DNA from: Lineus longissimus
Lineage: Eukaryota > Nemertea > Pilidiophora > Heteronemertea > Lineidae
DNA length: 64,000 nt
NCBI RefSeq assembly: GCF_910592395.1
Contig: NC_088308.1
Coordinates: 5,535,001-5,599,000 of the forward strand
Direction of reading: 5' to 3'
The stretch's first letter is position 1. Each line of letters starts with the position of its first letter. Shown here piece by piece: positions 27,559 through 40,400 of the stretch. Position numbers and translations under genes: made by a program. The notes under the pieces were generated by a model, which was given only the letters and a program-made list of their open reading frames with translations, had not been told where the DNA came from and searched no databases.

Positions 27559-27727
27559 CTGTGGAACCTCCCTTAGAGGACACCTCTTTTAGCGGGACAC
27601 CCTCCCTATTGGGGACAGTGATTTCGGTCACAAATGGGTCATTTCTATACAACCAGATCAGGACGCCTCGCTATAAATGCCAGCATTTTTCAGTACAAAG
27701 GGTGTCCTTTATAAAGAGGTTCTACTG
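27559..27727 (+). mobile_element. MITE, 'aacctc...gaggttctact' family, copy 1
   Basis: Starts 'ctgtggaacctcccttagag' and ends 'aaagaggttctactg', so its ends are imperfect inverted repeats. Internal landmarks 'ggacac', 'tttcggtcacaaatgggtca' and 'ggtgtccttta' match the copies at 43088-43264, 46458-46634, 56784-57003 and 59429-59570. It looks non-autonomous, with no coding capacity. Confidence 0.7.
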
Positions 27728-29150
27728 AATCAGATGCAATTTATCATGGTCAATACCAATTACACTAGTATCTAGTGATATTAGCTGCAGGGTTGACATA
27801 GTATTTGAACACAGTAGAATCAGCTGTTCACCTACAATAACAAATAGATCATTTACTTCTCGAATATACACATTATAGGTCTAAATTACATGCTTTACAC
27901 AACAAATCATTATTCTGGAGTCTTCCAGGCTATTTATAGATGTTAACAGACAACACAATAGATAAATGGAGGCAAGCGATTTGCATCTAAAACTACTCAA
28001 GGAGAAACAAAAGAAAACTGGCCTAGGGCCTCAGCAGATCTCTTTTATAGTCTGGTAAATTGCACGACAAAGGAGCAATGCGCAAGATCACAACTCCTAC
28101 ACAAAAATGTTGACGTTTTAGGTGGAGAGTAGTAGAGATTCTGAATAAACAAAAGTGGTTTCATAAACAAATTGTTGATATAACAACAATACTCAGAATC
28201 AGCTCTTACTGCCAGGGAGTTGTCACCGTTTCAAAAAGGTTTTCTTAGTTTAATAAAAATTTGGCTTTTCTGTTCATGAAACAGTTCAAACCTGAAAGAA
28301 CCTAAAAGTACTTCTAACCTCAGGTACAGATCATAAAACATAGAGGAAATTCAAATAAAGGTTGTATCATTCAAAAATATTCATCATTATTTCACAGCAT
28401 ACCAATATTTTGGGCATTATTCAATTCTTGAAAATAAAAGAATATTACATAGAATACTCAACCTCGGAGATTTGCACTCCTGATTACTTTGTACAGTACA
28501 TGTATACCTTTAACACAGTACAACACAATAGGAAAATATCAGCTCGAAACTTACAATTGAGTTAGGTATGGCACATAATCATCATATTCTCCCGAGTTAA
28601 GCATATTTACAGCACCTTCCCCATGATATTGGTCTTGTTTATGTTTAATAACGAAAGGACAAACTAATGCAGCAAAAACAGCCCCAGTGTGTGGTAGCCT
28701 TGACCTGGCTGATCCCTGGTTCAGCGGTCATCTGGATATCGCCAAGTGCCAGTCTTTTGTCCAGTTTGCAAACATATCTGGCAAGATCCTTCCAAAATGA
28801 CCTCGTTCCAAGGGTAAGAGAAGTGCATGGCAGGGCAACCAAAACACTAGAGTGATACTTGGAGACAAGGTTGATGGACGTGGTCCCAAGAATTGAACAA
28901 TACAAACTAAGTTAATCACTTATTACAGGTGTTTGAGGCAGGCCACACTAGAGGATGGTAAGAATCAGCGCACGGATAATCAAAGATAAGTGTGTGGAGT
29001 GATTTTTAAACCTCTTATGTAATGAACCACATACACGTCGAGTTCAAAACCTTCTCGCTAGATGGCAGCAGTAGGTCTAGCAGTCGAGGACGGCAATATA
29101 TTCACACCAACATGATCGATGAAGAAAGCACTGCAAATCACTGTAATAAC

Positions 29151-29563
29151 GGAGCCTCATGGCCTAGTGGTTTACACTGCTGGCCACCACGCAATAGGGC
29201 CCGGGTTCGATCCCGGGGAGAACCCAGGATCGTATGTCTGGATGAACCGGCGTGGCTTTCAAGGAACTAAAATTCCTGGCTCTTCACAGTCCTTCGAATG
29301 AGACTCAAAACCGAGGTTCATTGTACCTGGTGTCTATGCCAGGTCAAGCTAAGACCCCATCAAGTGAGAAACATGAGTAGCTTGCGTGGACTCTATCTCT
29401 CTCGCCAAAGTCGGACCACTAGGCCAATAAACCCAATTGGTGCCTAACCGTTGTGGCACGCAGGATACGCTCATCCCGCCTTGGAGGAGGATTACTCCTA
29501 GGAGAATGACCCCTCCAAGTGCAGAGCGAACGCTGAAGAAGAAGAAGAAGAAGAAGAAGAAGA
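29151..29563 (+). mobile_element. tRNA-derived SINE with (GAA)n tail and 11-bp target duplication
   Basis: A tRNA-like head carries an A box (TGGCCTAGTGG, 29160-29170) and a B box (GGTTCGATCCC, 29204-29214). It is followed by a roughly 330-bp body and a (GAA)n tail at about 29535-29563. The element is bounded by a perfect direct repeat, actgtaataac, at 29140-29150 and 29564-29574, the signature of target-primed insertion. The 3' body end 'ccaagtgcagagcgaacgct' recurs at about 36195, so it is a family. The intact duplication implies a fairly recent insertion. Confidence 0.88.
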
Positions 29564-30594
29564 ACTGTAATAACAATGGCTTAGATATAACAACACTGAC
29601 TGTGAGTTTGAGGATGGAATTAAAAATCGGATGGACTGTAACAATATTATAAATTGATGACCTTTATCACATTATTTAAACTCCTTAATTCTGAAATTTC
29701 GTTCTCATTGAAATTCAAATAACTTCAAATTGAAACTGACAATATAACAAGATCGACGGAATTTTCACCAGTGGATGGAATGTATATCAACTGGACTGTT
29801 CTTTAACTTTTTTATCAAAATAATCTGGATGGAATCTTATTGAAAAGTACCCAACTCAATGTAAAGTCATATACCCTGAACACATCCTTTCAAATCCCCA
29901 CAGCTTTAGAATATAAATCCCAGAAGCTCTGGACTTAGGCTCAGCTTACCGGCATTCAAGGGTACATGGAATCATTGATCAGAAAGTGGAATGTCAAATA
30001 GAATCTTATACCAGCGATTACTTGCAAATGATAAATCAAAACCGTATGCATCTTTGATTGTAAATCTTAGTCTACGGCACCTCAAGTTGGTTTACTTTAA
30101 CAAGTTGAAATTCAATTTCCAAATTACTTATTACATGTAGACGCCTTTGTGAGCTAACCGATTGTTTATTTAGGACTCCTTGGTGAAAGAAACAATCTTG
30201 GAGGGAATAGATGTAGTGACTGGCACATTAGAGGCATCATGAACCATCTTGAGGTGCCCTAGACTCTAGACACCAATACAAGGGAAATACCCTGGGTGTA
30301 ATGATTGTTACACGGTTTAGCAAAGTTTTCCACAACACGTGAACTTTTGTCAAACTGCCCAAGAAGAACACAATCTGTCTTGCACTTTGATCCTTCGTAA
30401 ATCTTCCACACCATAATACTCATCTGTCCGAGAATCAGGGCCCGACATGACTTGCTACAGTTCAATGTTTTCTCCACTCGATGAAAATGACCCTGATAAG
30501 GTCATTTCAAATGAACCCCACCTCAAGGTCAAATGATATTTGACCTGCAAGCCAAGTGACCTTGGCCTGAATTGTCTAATTATGTGACCTTGAC

Positions 30595-31451
30595 TTATGA
30601 TTCTGATACTCCTGTATCGTAATTTATCTCAACTTTGACTTGATTTGGATCGAGACGATTCACATCGAGTTGACCGAGCGACACCCCAAGATCATTGTCA
30701 GCAGGGGGTGGGGGCATGGTATGAGGATTGCCGATGACAGTGTCGGTGCCATTGGCTCCAGCAGTGGGTCGAGGCCCTATCGTACTTGGTAGAGGAGTGA
30801 ATGCCTGAATAGGCTGCTCCTCCTGGTTTGGTAGGCCAGAGATCTGCAAAGAGGAAGAGTAGATTAAAAGACATTGGTTTACAATGTATCTTGAGAGGAA
30901 GAGTAGATTAAAAGACATTGGTTTACAATGTATCTTGAGAGGAAGAGTAGATTAAAAGACATTGGATTACAATGTATCTTGAGAGGAAGAGTAGATTAAA
31001 AAGGCATTGGTTTACAATGTATATTGATGAATTTAGAATTAGTCGGTTGGCTGAATAACTGACATCACACGCATCACTTGAGGTTTACCTGAGAGGACGA
31101 AATTTCGACTAGATCCAGATTCAAACCCACTACTTTTGGTCTGCGAGACATTAACCAGTACACCACAGCGCTAACTAACGCTTTAAAAAGCAATGTGAAG
31201 ATGCGCATTACTTTCAAAGCATTTTCAAGTAAAGTAACGAGACAATGTTCATACCTGCACTGCCCCTGCCCCACCGGTGGCATCAGGGTTGTCTGTCCGT
31301 GGTTTATACGCAGGATTCTCAAAGGAAACAGTCGGCTTCTTTCCAGCCGTTGCTCCGCGTTTCTTCCACATGTACCAGCCGAGGACACCAAGAGCTATCA
31401 ACAGGATGACCAGAACGAAACCAAGTCCGATACCAAGACCAATGTTTGACC
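30595..31451 (-). CDS. Exons 32-33: transmembrane helix and cytoplasmic tail
   Basis: Exon 31451-31255 encodes a Gly/Leu/Ile/Val-rich helix (GLGIGLGFVLVILLIALG...) ending in YMWKKRG, a stop-transfer signal that puts the C-terminus in the cytosol. Shortly after comes FENPAYKP, which contains an NPxY motif of the kind bound by PTB domains or endocytic adaptors. The last exon (30843-30595, stop TAA) encodes a Pro-rich, acidic, likely disordered tail of about 80 residues ending YDTGVSES. No kinase or phosphatase domain is present. Confidence 0.85.
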
Positions 31452-34400
31452 CTGGAAATATGAAAACATCATTAGATAACTCCAAAACTCCACAAAAGTG
31501 TTTAGAATTTTAACATTTTAACATGTTGCCTTTATAGTCTTAGTTGTTTTTTCCACAGTTTTCACTTTCTACCATAGTTAGGACCAAGTTGCTTGATCGG
31601 CTAGCTGTAACATTGGCATTATTAAGTTTTCACTGTAAAAGAAAATTACTGAAAGAGTTAACGCCTGGCTGAGCTAAAGCTTGCATTTTGTCTCTGCTTT
31701 CGCAAGATATCAGAGATTTAGCTAGGGATCAGAGATTTAGAAGCATCTGCAAGACGGTAGGTGCTGCCTCTGTTTGGGACCCCCCAGTCAAGAGATTTAG
31801 AGGCATTGTGCAATAATCAGTGTTGTCTGCAGTTCTACCAGTTTGAGCTTTGTATATATCGGGTGGCCACTCTTCAAAGAGAATATTTACAGGGTATAAG
31901 CATACTTTCCTGGCCAAACATGGTGGAGCTTTCAGACAAATGTATTACTAGTACTAGGGCTAATTTTGCATTTACTTGACTTAAAAGGTGAAAATGCCAA
32001 GCCACCATCCAACCTTGTTAGTGAATCGATGGTGACTGAGCATCCAGGCCAGTATGGTTGTTATGTACACTGGAATTGTTAGTTCATTAAGCATAATATT
32101 TTTAGGTGATTGGTTAGGGTATTTTCATCCTGACTTACTCCCAACAGTAGGACTTGGTGCAGGAGTAGCTGTAAGTTCAAATGTTATCATTTAACATAGA
32201 ATGACAGGTAAAAGTGGGAGAGAACACAGTTAGATTAGTCACCACCTGCTAAAGCCTCAAATGACTAAGACTTGGTGCCTTACATTCAATGCACTTCATC
32301 TTATACCGAGTGTAATGAAATTAGAGCTAACGAGATTCTATACAAATTCGGAAATATTTCTGAGCCAAACCTCGCTGCGTTCCATTTCTGGGCTCCAGAC
32401 CATGAATATGGACGATACTAATGCTAAACAGGAAAGTTCCACTTACTTTTCGGAGGAGCTTTTCCCGGTGCATAAACGTGACACTTGTTCGAAGGCACAC
32501 TCTGTCCAACCTTATTAACGGATGTGACATAGATCGTGTACTGCTGACCAGGTAGCAGCTCATCGATAAGATAGTTGAACGCACCAGTCGGTTTCTGAAA
32601 GAAATAAGATGTATAAGATCAAGAATCAATAAAGACTAATCTTTATCAATTAATAAAGACTAGCTTTTATCAATTCTTGATAAGATGAACAAAAAAGGCA
32701 TAATTCCTGTACTTCAGGCCCTCAAGATTAATGGCAAGTCTAATAAAGAAGGCCGCGGCTATTCTTACGACGATCCCTAATGCATTTTACATACAAAGTG
32801 CTTGTTATTCTTACGACGATCATTTTCACCTTTTTGGGCCTTAATCCTAACCCTGACGCTCACCCTGACCCTTGCACTTACTCCTAGCGCCAACCCTAAC
32901 CCTAACCCTTCCTTTACACTAGCCTTATCTCCCTAAATCCTCAGTTTAATCTCTGAAATCGCATAAATCCTAAGTTACGACTAGTCGTAAGAATAGCCAC
33001 TTTGAATAAAGAAACAACAATCTTTTCAGCCACTTTTAGAGAATTTTTAGGAGAGGCAGCGCCCTGAGTGTGGTCTAACCACGGAAGGGTGCTTTAAAAA
33101 TGAATCAAATCATTGATGTTCAACTACAAATCAGAATATAACAATAACAATCAAAACTTCACACCTCTTTAACAAAGTATATTTACTTCTCAGATTAAGA
33201 AATACAGCAATTTGTTCCTATTTGACCAAAAAATCTTTGGAAGGGTATTTTATACCCCATGGACAAATTCAGACATACCTCAGTATAATGATCGGTAACT
33301 TCATCCGCTCTGTAATACACATGGAACTGGTAGTAATGTACAGAGCCCATGGGGGCGTTCCACGACAACCTGAGATTGGTATTTGTTGGCACACAGATCA
33401 GCTGTTGGGGTGGGTTAGGTTTCCCTGGAAGGAAATGAATCATAATTTGACGATGCTTATTTCGATACACCAGGTTAACTTTAGATTAGGTTTTTCTATT
33501 CTCTTGGGTCTTAACGAGACTTTAGACAGGTCCTCAACAAGAACTTTTCATATGCTAGGGCAGGCTTAACACAGACCTTAATCAAATTAACCTGAAGCAT
33601 GACAATATGATATAAATAAACTGTCATAATATTAACACCAATACCAATTCGCACCAACCTTTTTGGAACTTTCACTGATTTCAAGCATAAAACGTAAACT
33701 TACCGGTCGTTGATATGATCAGCGTATTGGAATATGCACTCTTGCCGTGATGATTCCTCGCAATCGCATAGATGGTGTACTCTCTCCCCGATCCTATATT
33801 CTCAATGCGTACTTGTGTCCGGTACCGGAACTGAAACACACAAATTGGAATTTTTTTTATTGACACCAAGAAATGAAGCGCACCTAATTTTAATTATAAA
33901 TCAACGAATTGAATACAAACAAACAAACCTTGAAAAGAGTTCTAGTCAAGTCCATTGGGAGTATTCCAACAATGCATTATCTGACTTTCTTTTAGAGCGT
34001 ATTCCAACAATGCATTATCTGACTTTCTTTTAGAGCGTATTCCAACAATGCATTATCTGACTTTCTTCTAGAGCGTATTCCAACAATGCATTATCTGACT
34101 TTCTTTTAGAGCGTATTCCAACAATGCATTATCTGACTTTCTTTTAGAGCGTATTCCAACAATGCATTATCTGACTTTCTTTTAGAGCGTATTCCAACAA
34201 TGCATTATCTGACTTTCTTTTAGAGCGTATTCCAACAATGCATTATCTGACTTTCTTTTAGAGCGTATTCCAACAATGCATTATCTGACTTTCTTTTAGA
34301 GCGTATTCCAACAATGCATTATCTGACTTTCTTTTAGAGCGTATTCCAACAATGCATTATCTGACTTTCTTTTAGAGCGTATTCCAACAATGCATTATCT

Positions 34401-37400
34401 GACTTTCTTTTCGAGCATATTCCAACAATGCATTATCTGACCTTCATTTTAGAGCGTATTCCAACAATGCATTATCTGACTTTCTTTTATGTGTATTCCA
34501 AGTCTGAGGCATGCTCAGTACAGCTAAAAAACAACGAATCCAAAATGGCTGCATAACTGAACAAATATAGTTCATGGTATTCACAAAATCAAATCTGGAT
34601 GAATGATGATTTTAAAATATACAATAAAAGAAATATTTAATTGACAAACATGCAAAGCAACTACAACTATGGGAGCTTTCACATCGCTGCTAGCAATTCA
34701 AACAATAAACAACATAAGCAAAAACTGCAAAAAGCTTGTAATAACAATATGGTTTCTTAACCCTTTTGCCGGCAATCGTCCCAATCAATGTAATTTGCAG
34801 TAGATATGTAACCCGGATAAAGATGAGATGTCTCCATCTTATGCTAGCTTGAAAGGGTTAATTTCTTATAAATGCCAGATTCCCCTTAAAGGGCCAAAGA
34901 TATGGATGTCAGCCTCCCAAATTTTACTCCGCAAATATCTACAAGTGAAGTTTTAACCTTGATGCTTGAACTTTCTAATCATGTATCAGCGATTGCGAAT
35001 GGAGTATTCACTGCTACACCAGTGATGGGTCAAAATGGTCCAAAAATTGTCATTTTAGTATGAGAACTTGCCAGTGAAAGGGTAAGGGTAACAAATGTAT
35101 AAAAAGAGACTTGAACAATAGTTGCAGCAAAATTGACAAAAAAAGCAATGAAACATGGATCACTAAACTTTATGTCACTGTACAAAAGCTATACTACTCG
35201 GCAAAATTACACACATATTATGAAAGATATCAAATTTACCAGGAGTAATTTTATTTTATCCTGAAAATAAACACAGACGGAAAACTCCTTCATTCGATTT
35301 TGTGTTCAGGAAGGGGAATCATAACCGGAGTACCATACATCTGGAAACCACCATCCCTTATATTTCTACCTACACCCGACATCAAGTGACATTACACTGT
35401 CATCCTGTTGCACCATTCACTTGCCATGAAAAAGTTCAAACACCCGAAAATCCTAACTGCAGCTGCCTTACTGCTGGACCAGGGTCGAGTAGGAACCTTA
35501 CCAGGTACGGGGAACCCAATTAAACCACCTGCATGCAGGATGCAAACAATCTGAAAGTTTCAGCTCATGGTTTACCTCAGATGACGCAAAATTTCTCGGG
35601 TCATTTGCTTTAGGCCCCTGAAAACGGATAACATGGTTTGATCAAGGTATCTGATCTCTGATGGAGAGAAACCTCTCAAGACCATAAACATCCTCAATCC
35701 GGGGATGTGACAATGCCCAGAGTGTAGCCAGGTCATTTTAGGGCCTATTTTTGTTACACACCGTATGGCTGTTAGCCCCCCCCAAAAAAAACTGAAAATA
35801 TTTTGATGTGAAAATGCTGTCCTTGGAACTGCTATAACTTGCAAAACATTCCTCTAAAATCACCTCTGGTTTAGAACTGACGATTAACAGAAAAAGGTTC
35901 TTTAACGTTTTTGATTGATGATTTATTATAAAACACGTTCTGCAAAAACAAATATACAAACATGATGTAATGAAACAAATACGGTATTGCGAATGAACAT
36001 TACAAACGAATCAAAGAGAAATCGAAAGGAAAGTAATCACAACTAAGAGTGCGATTTTCATGTTGTAATGGAAACAGGACTGACGTCTGCGAATGATTAT
36101 AAAATAATTGGCGTTAACCCAACCGAAATACGTAACGTAAATAACAACAAAATGGCGGGAAAAAGAATCCCCAAAAGTGTACAAAGTATTCACAACAACC
36201 TCCAAGTGCAGAGCGAACGCTGAAGAACAAGAAGATATCAAGAATTAATAAAGACTAGACTTTATCAATTCTTGGTATACCTATTCACATCACTCACAGT
36301 AAACTAACAAACCCAAGCTTCCACAATATCAAGTTTCCTATACGAACGGAACCCAGACACACAAAAAAAAGGGAAGAAGTGCTAATGAAGGTGTGCATGG
36401 TATATTCTACTCACCACCATCACCATTCTCTCTTTCCCACCACTACTGGTTCGGTAATAGATCGCGTACTGCTGGACGAAGTCAGGATTCTGCAGGGGCG
36501 GGTCCCACTTCATGTTAATCCAGTCATCGCCGCTTGTCCCTCGTAAATTTCTTGGAGCAGACGGAATGAGAACTGAAATCGCAAAATGCGGCAAAGTTTA
36601 AACAGGAGAGCGGCGGCATAGTGGATAGAGTGCAGGACTTATGACCAAGAGGCCAGGGGTTTGAATCCCTTCTGAGCAACTTTTTTCCTTCCACGTTCCG
36701 ATTTGCAGCAAACAGAACAGTACTCTGACGCCCCTAGAATTGAAAAATCGTCATTAGCAGGCAGAAATAATCATCCAGTAAAAAAAGACAGAAACCAACT
36801 AGGCAACTGACTATGAGGGTTTAGGATCAGGATTACCGGTATTTGCAATATTCTGCCTTTTTTTTCGGTAGGTTTGTACAAAACCTTAGTACCTTTCAGA
36901 CCCACTCCTATTGGATTTTGAAAGAAAATCCAGTAGTTTTCAGTAATATTTTGAAATTTTCGTACATTTCAGGACTAAATACTGATAGGATCACAATCTG
37001 CAGCAGTGAAATGACTTACCACTGCCCTGCTCCATGCAGGAGATTATTTGCGTTGAAAACCCAAGGCAATACAACATCTTATCCATTGAGACTTTGGGGA
37101 CAACTCCCGCACAGAACGACTGGCATTCAAGAGGTACGGAATTCTGTTTGCAGCACACTGTATGGTCCTTCCCATCCGCGCCACACAGCATGATGTTCTT
37201 GAGATCTTTTACGCAGTCGACGAGGACGTCTTTAATTTGAGTCAGGTCAACGTCAAACTGACATGCCACCTGACATTTCTTTGCGACACCCTTTATAACA
37301 CAGCAATCTGGAAGAGGGACACATTACTGACAAGATGCTAGTTTTCTGGTCCATCATAAACAAGGCAAATTTCGTGCATATTTTCCAATTTGCGGATTTT

Positions 37401-40400
37401 CAGAGGCTCTTCATCAATCCAGCAACTCTGCCTTCGGCTAACTGCAGTTTTTAAGGAGGATTTGGGTCTAACATGTCAGGCATTGTCAGTTTTATCATCA
37501 GCCATCGATTAGACTGGAAGGGAATGGGAATATCACTTTCTTGAATGCCACCCCAGAACATCCAAAGATATATAACTGGGTTCTCCTCTGCTCTTAACCA
37601 GGGTTCCATCATTGGTTTAACCATCAGTACCACCAACATAGCCATTCAGCTCCCCAAACAAAACGCCTGTTTCATAACGTGAGTTTAAGAGAGATGCATG
37701 ACAGTCTTCTCTTCTCACGAAGATATTATTCAAAAATCCTTTTCAAGGCTGCCACCTACCTGTCACATTGAGAACCTTTGCTGCAGGCTTCTCTGGTGGT
37801 GTACTGGTAGTATTATCTGAAAGAGATGCGGAGATATCTCATTAAGCTTTTTTGCTATTGCTTGCCCCAGGCAAGAGCTTGCTGAATCAACAGAGAAAAT
37901 ATTACAAAGCCCCCTAACTGTATTTCATTTTGCTGGCTGAAAAATGACCAAAACACCCTGCCCCCTTTTTAGTAAAAATCCCTCACAACTGGCTTCGAGG
38001 CATTCACTGAGTCAGTTCCTTCATCACCCTGAAGATGGGGTTCGTGCTGTTTTAACATTTAAGCCATCAGAGAACTAATTAGCGACTGGAGGGGGTTATT
38101 TTTGACTGGAAAGGTGAGGTAGATCTGCATCGCATGGTGCTGGTAGCTGGATGGTAAATGGAAGTCTTGGGAGCAAGGGCGGCAGAGTTTCTTACATCTC
38201 AAGTCCCACTGAGGCAGAACATAAAGAGACATAGGAAAATAAAGGCGAAGAAAGGCGGAGAAAGAAGAGAATGGGATCAACCACAAGCAATATTCAAGCA
38301 CTCTTAAGAAAAAACAGACATACCATAGAGGTGAATATATCCTCTAGCTTGGCCTAGTCCAGGGGTACTACCAACACAACTGTAGGTGCCATAATCAGAA
38401 CTTATCACCTTCTCAACCATGAGATTAAACTTCGTGATTCCTGTGGCATCGTCACGTTTTGTCGTCACATACGCATAAGTAAATTTATCCATTTCATATC
38501 CGTTGAAATACCAAACAAGTTTCTCGGGATATCCCTCAAAGGAGCAACTCAGAGTTGCATTCTTATGTTGCCTTGGTAACACGTCTACCCAGTGATCCTT
38601 TACCGCTACTGTGGGTCGATCTAAATACAAGCAAAAACATTATGAGATGGGATCCAGGGAACTTACCATACAGATGGATGTATTCAGTGGCGGTGCCGAG
38701 TCCTTGAGTTCTCCCAACGCAGCTATAGTCGGCGTAGTCTGACTGAATGATATGCATAACGACTAGAGTGAACTCTGTAATACCAGTAGCGTCATGGCGG
38801 ATAGTTTTAATGGTCGTGTACGTGCGTCCGTTCATATCATGGCCGTTCTTATACCAGTTTAAGTTTTCTGGATAGCCCTCAAAAAAGCATGCCATATGCG
38901 CATCCTTCTTCTGCCTGGGGGGCACGTCGACCCATTTTTCTTTAACAAGAACAGTCGGGCGGTCTAAAAAGGAATATGCATCATGGGAATGTGATGGTCA
39001 CAAAATGAAACATATCACAATGCATTTCACCCTCGGTGGCCTCGATGTATCGGATAAAAAATAGCAAGTTTGTCGAGAGAAAAACTTTAAAACCTGGTGC
39101 AGATAGAGACAACATTCCTGAAGACATTTCGGCTGTGGCTCTTATGGTTTTTGCATTAAACTTGATGTCCTATTACTTGAGTTTCGAGGTGATTTTAGAC
39201 ATTTGCAATTAAACGCTTTGGTATACAGATCCGGGGAACTGTAAGCATTATTATCTCAGTTTTTTTCAGAATGGCATTTAGCAGCTTTTGCATCAGAACT
39301 CTTCAAATAAACAAATACTCACATTGCATCCGGAGGTAAATACTCTTTATTATGGGTTTGTCATTGTTATTTTTCACTTCACAACTGTAGAGTCCTCTGT
39401 CTGCAATCTTCACATTGGTAAGTTTGTACTCAGAAGCCTCGATAAGCTTCTTTTCTTTCCTCCCCCATTGGATGGTAGGTGGGTTAGGCCATGCAGCAGA
39501 CGCCACACACTTCAAGGTCACATCTTGACCTTCCCTGATGTAACCTTTTGGACTGTAGCTCACAGTGATTTGAAATGCATCTGAAAAACACAATATCAAA
39601 ACTTTGTCGACAGTTTTTGTAGAATATCAACCACATACAATTCAATTCTTTAAAAATAAAAATAAAAATAAAGACGAAAACATGCTTGGCCCCAGTGTAA
39701 CAATACCTAATCACACAGAAAAGGAAGTCAACAAATACAATGCTTTGGTAACATCAACAATGAAATCTAAAATGTAAATGTAAACAGTCCCAAAGCACTA
39801 TGAAACGTTCCCCAGTTTAACCCAAAAATACAAGCAGCGCAATTACTGCGCTACACGCGGCCATTTTAGGCTAGTTTGGAGTACACAGTGGAACTGGCCT
39901 GGACCAATGACCTTCTGATCAAAGTCAAACACTAGTCCACCATGTCGCTTTCCAAACAGATGAAGTAAACCATTTCACCACCTTAATATTTTGAACATGC
40001 GTTGACACACACGCTGGTACGCCAAAAACTAAACCCAGAGAAAGGGTAAAGATTGACATGTAAAAAGATAACTTCTATGTGTAATGACGTATGTAAGATG
40101 GAACCATGCCAAGGTATAGAGTTACTTGAGTAAGATAAATATAACAAAATTAGGTCAAAACATTTTACCTGCACCTTTCTCGTAAGTGTAGACGGAGAAA
40201 CTAGCCGAGGGAAGACTTGTTCCATATTGGTTCTCAGAGACTGTGTAGAGATCATAGAGGGTGTTTTCTGTCAGGTTGCCAAGCTTGTAGGGGCTTTTGA
40301 CATTCTGAAAAGTTCAGGAATAAACTGTGAATTAATAATGTAAATTGACTCTGAACCAATCCCACCACCATGGAAGCGAAAGGTGTTGACAATTTCCAAC

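Larger units (their letters stand above)
24513..30594. other. Gene-poor AT-rich region 3' of the Ig/DB/FN3 gene
   Basis: No exon-like coding sequence is recognised. It holds a C homopolymer near 25096, an A-rich simple stretch near 25740, a MITE (27559-27727) and a SINE (29151-29563). The minus-strand gene's 3' UTR should occupy the right part. A minus-strand AATAAA is possible near 30165, but I cannot confirm it as the polyadenylation signal. Confidence 0.6.

Noticed and set aside
32840-32912. True telomere or telomeric junction
   Set aside because: It is short, degenerate and enclosed by the inverted repeats of a MITE.
36604-36680. Functional tRNA gene
   Set aside because: A and B boxes are present but the acceptor and other stems do not pair well, and similar heads occur as SINE parts.
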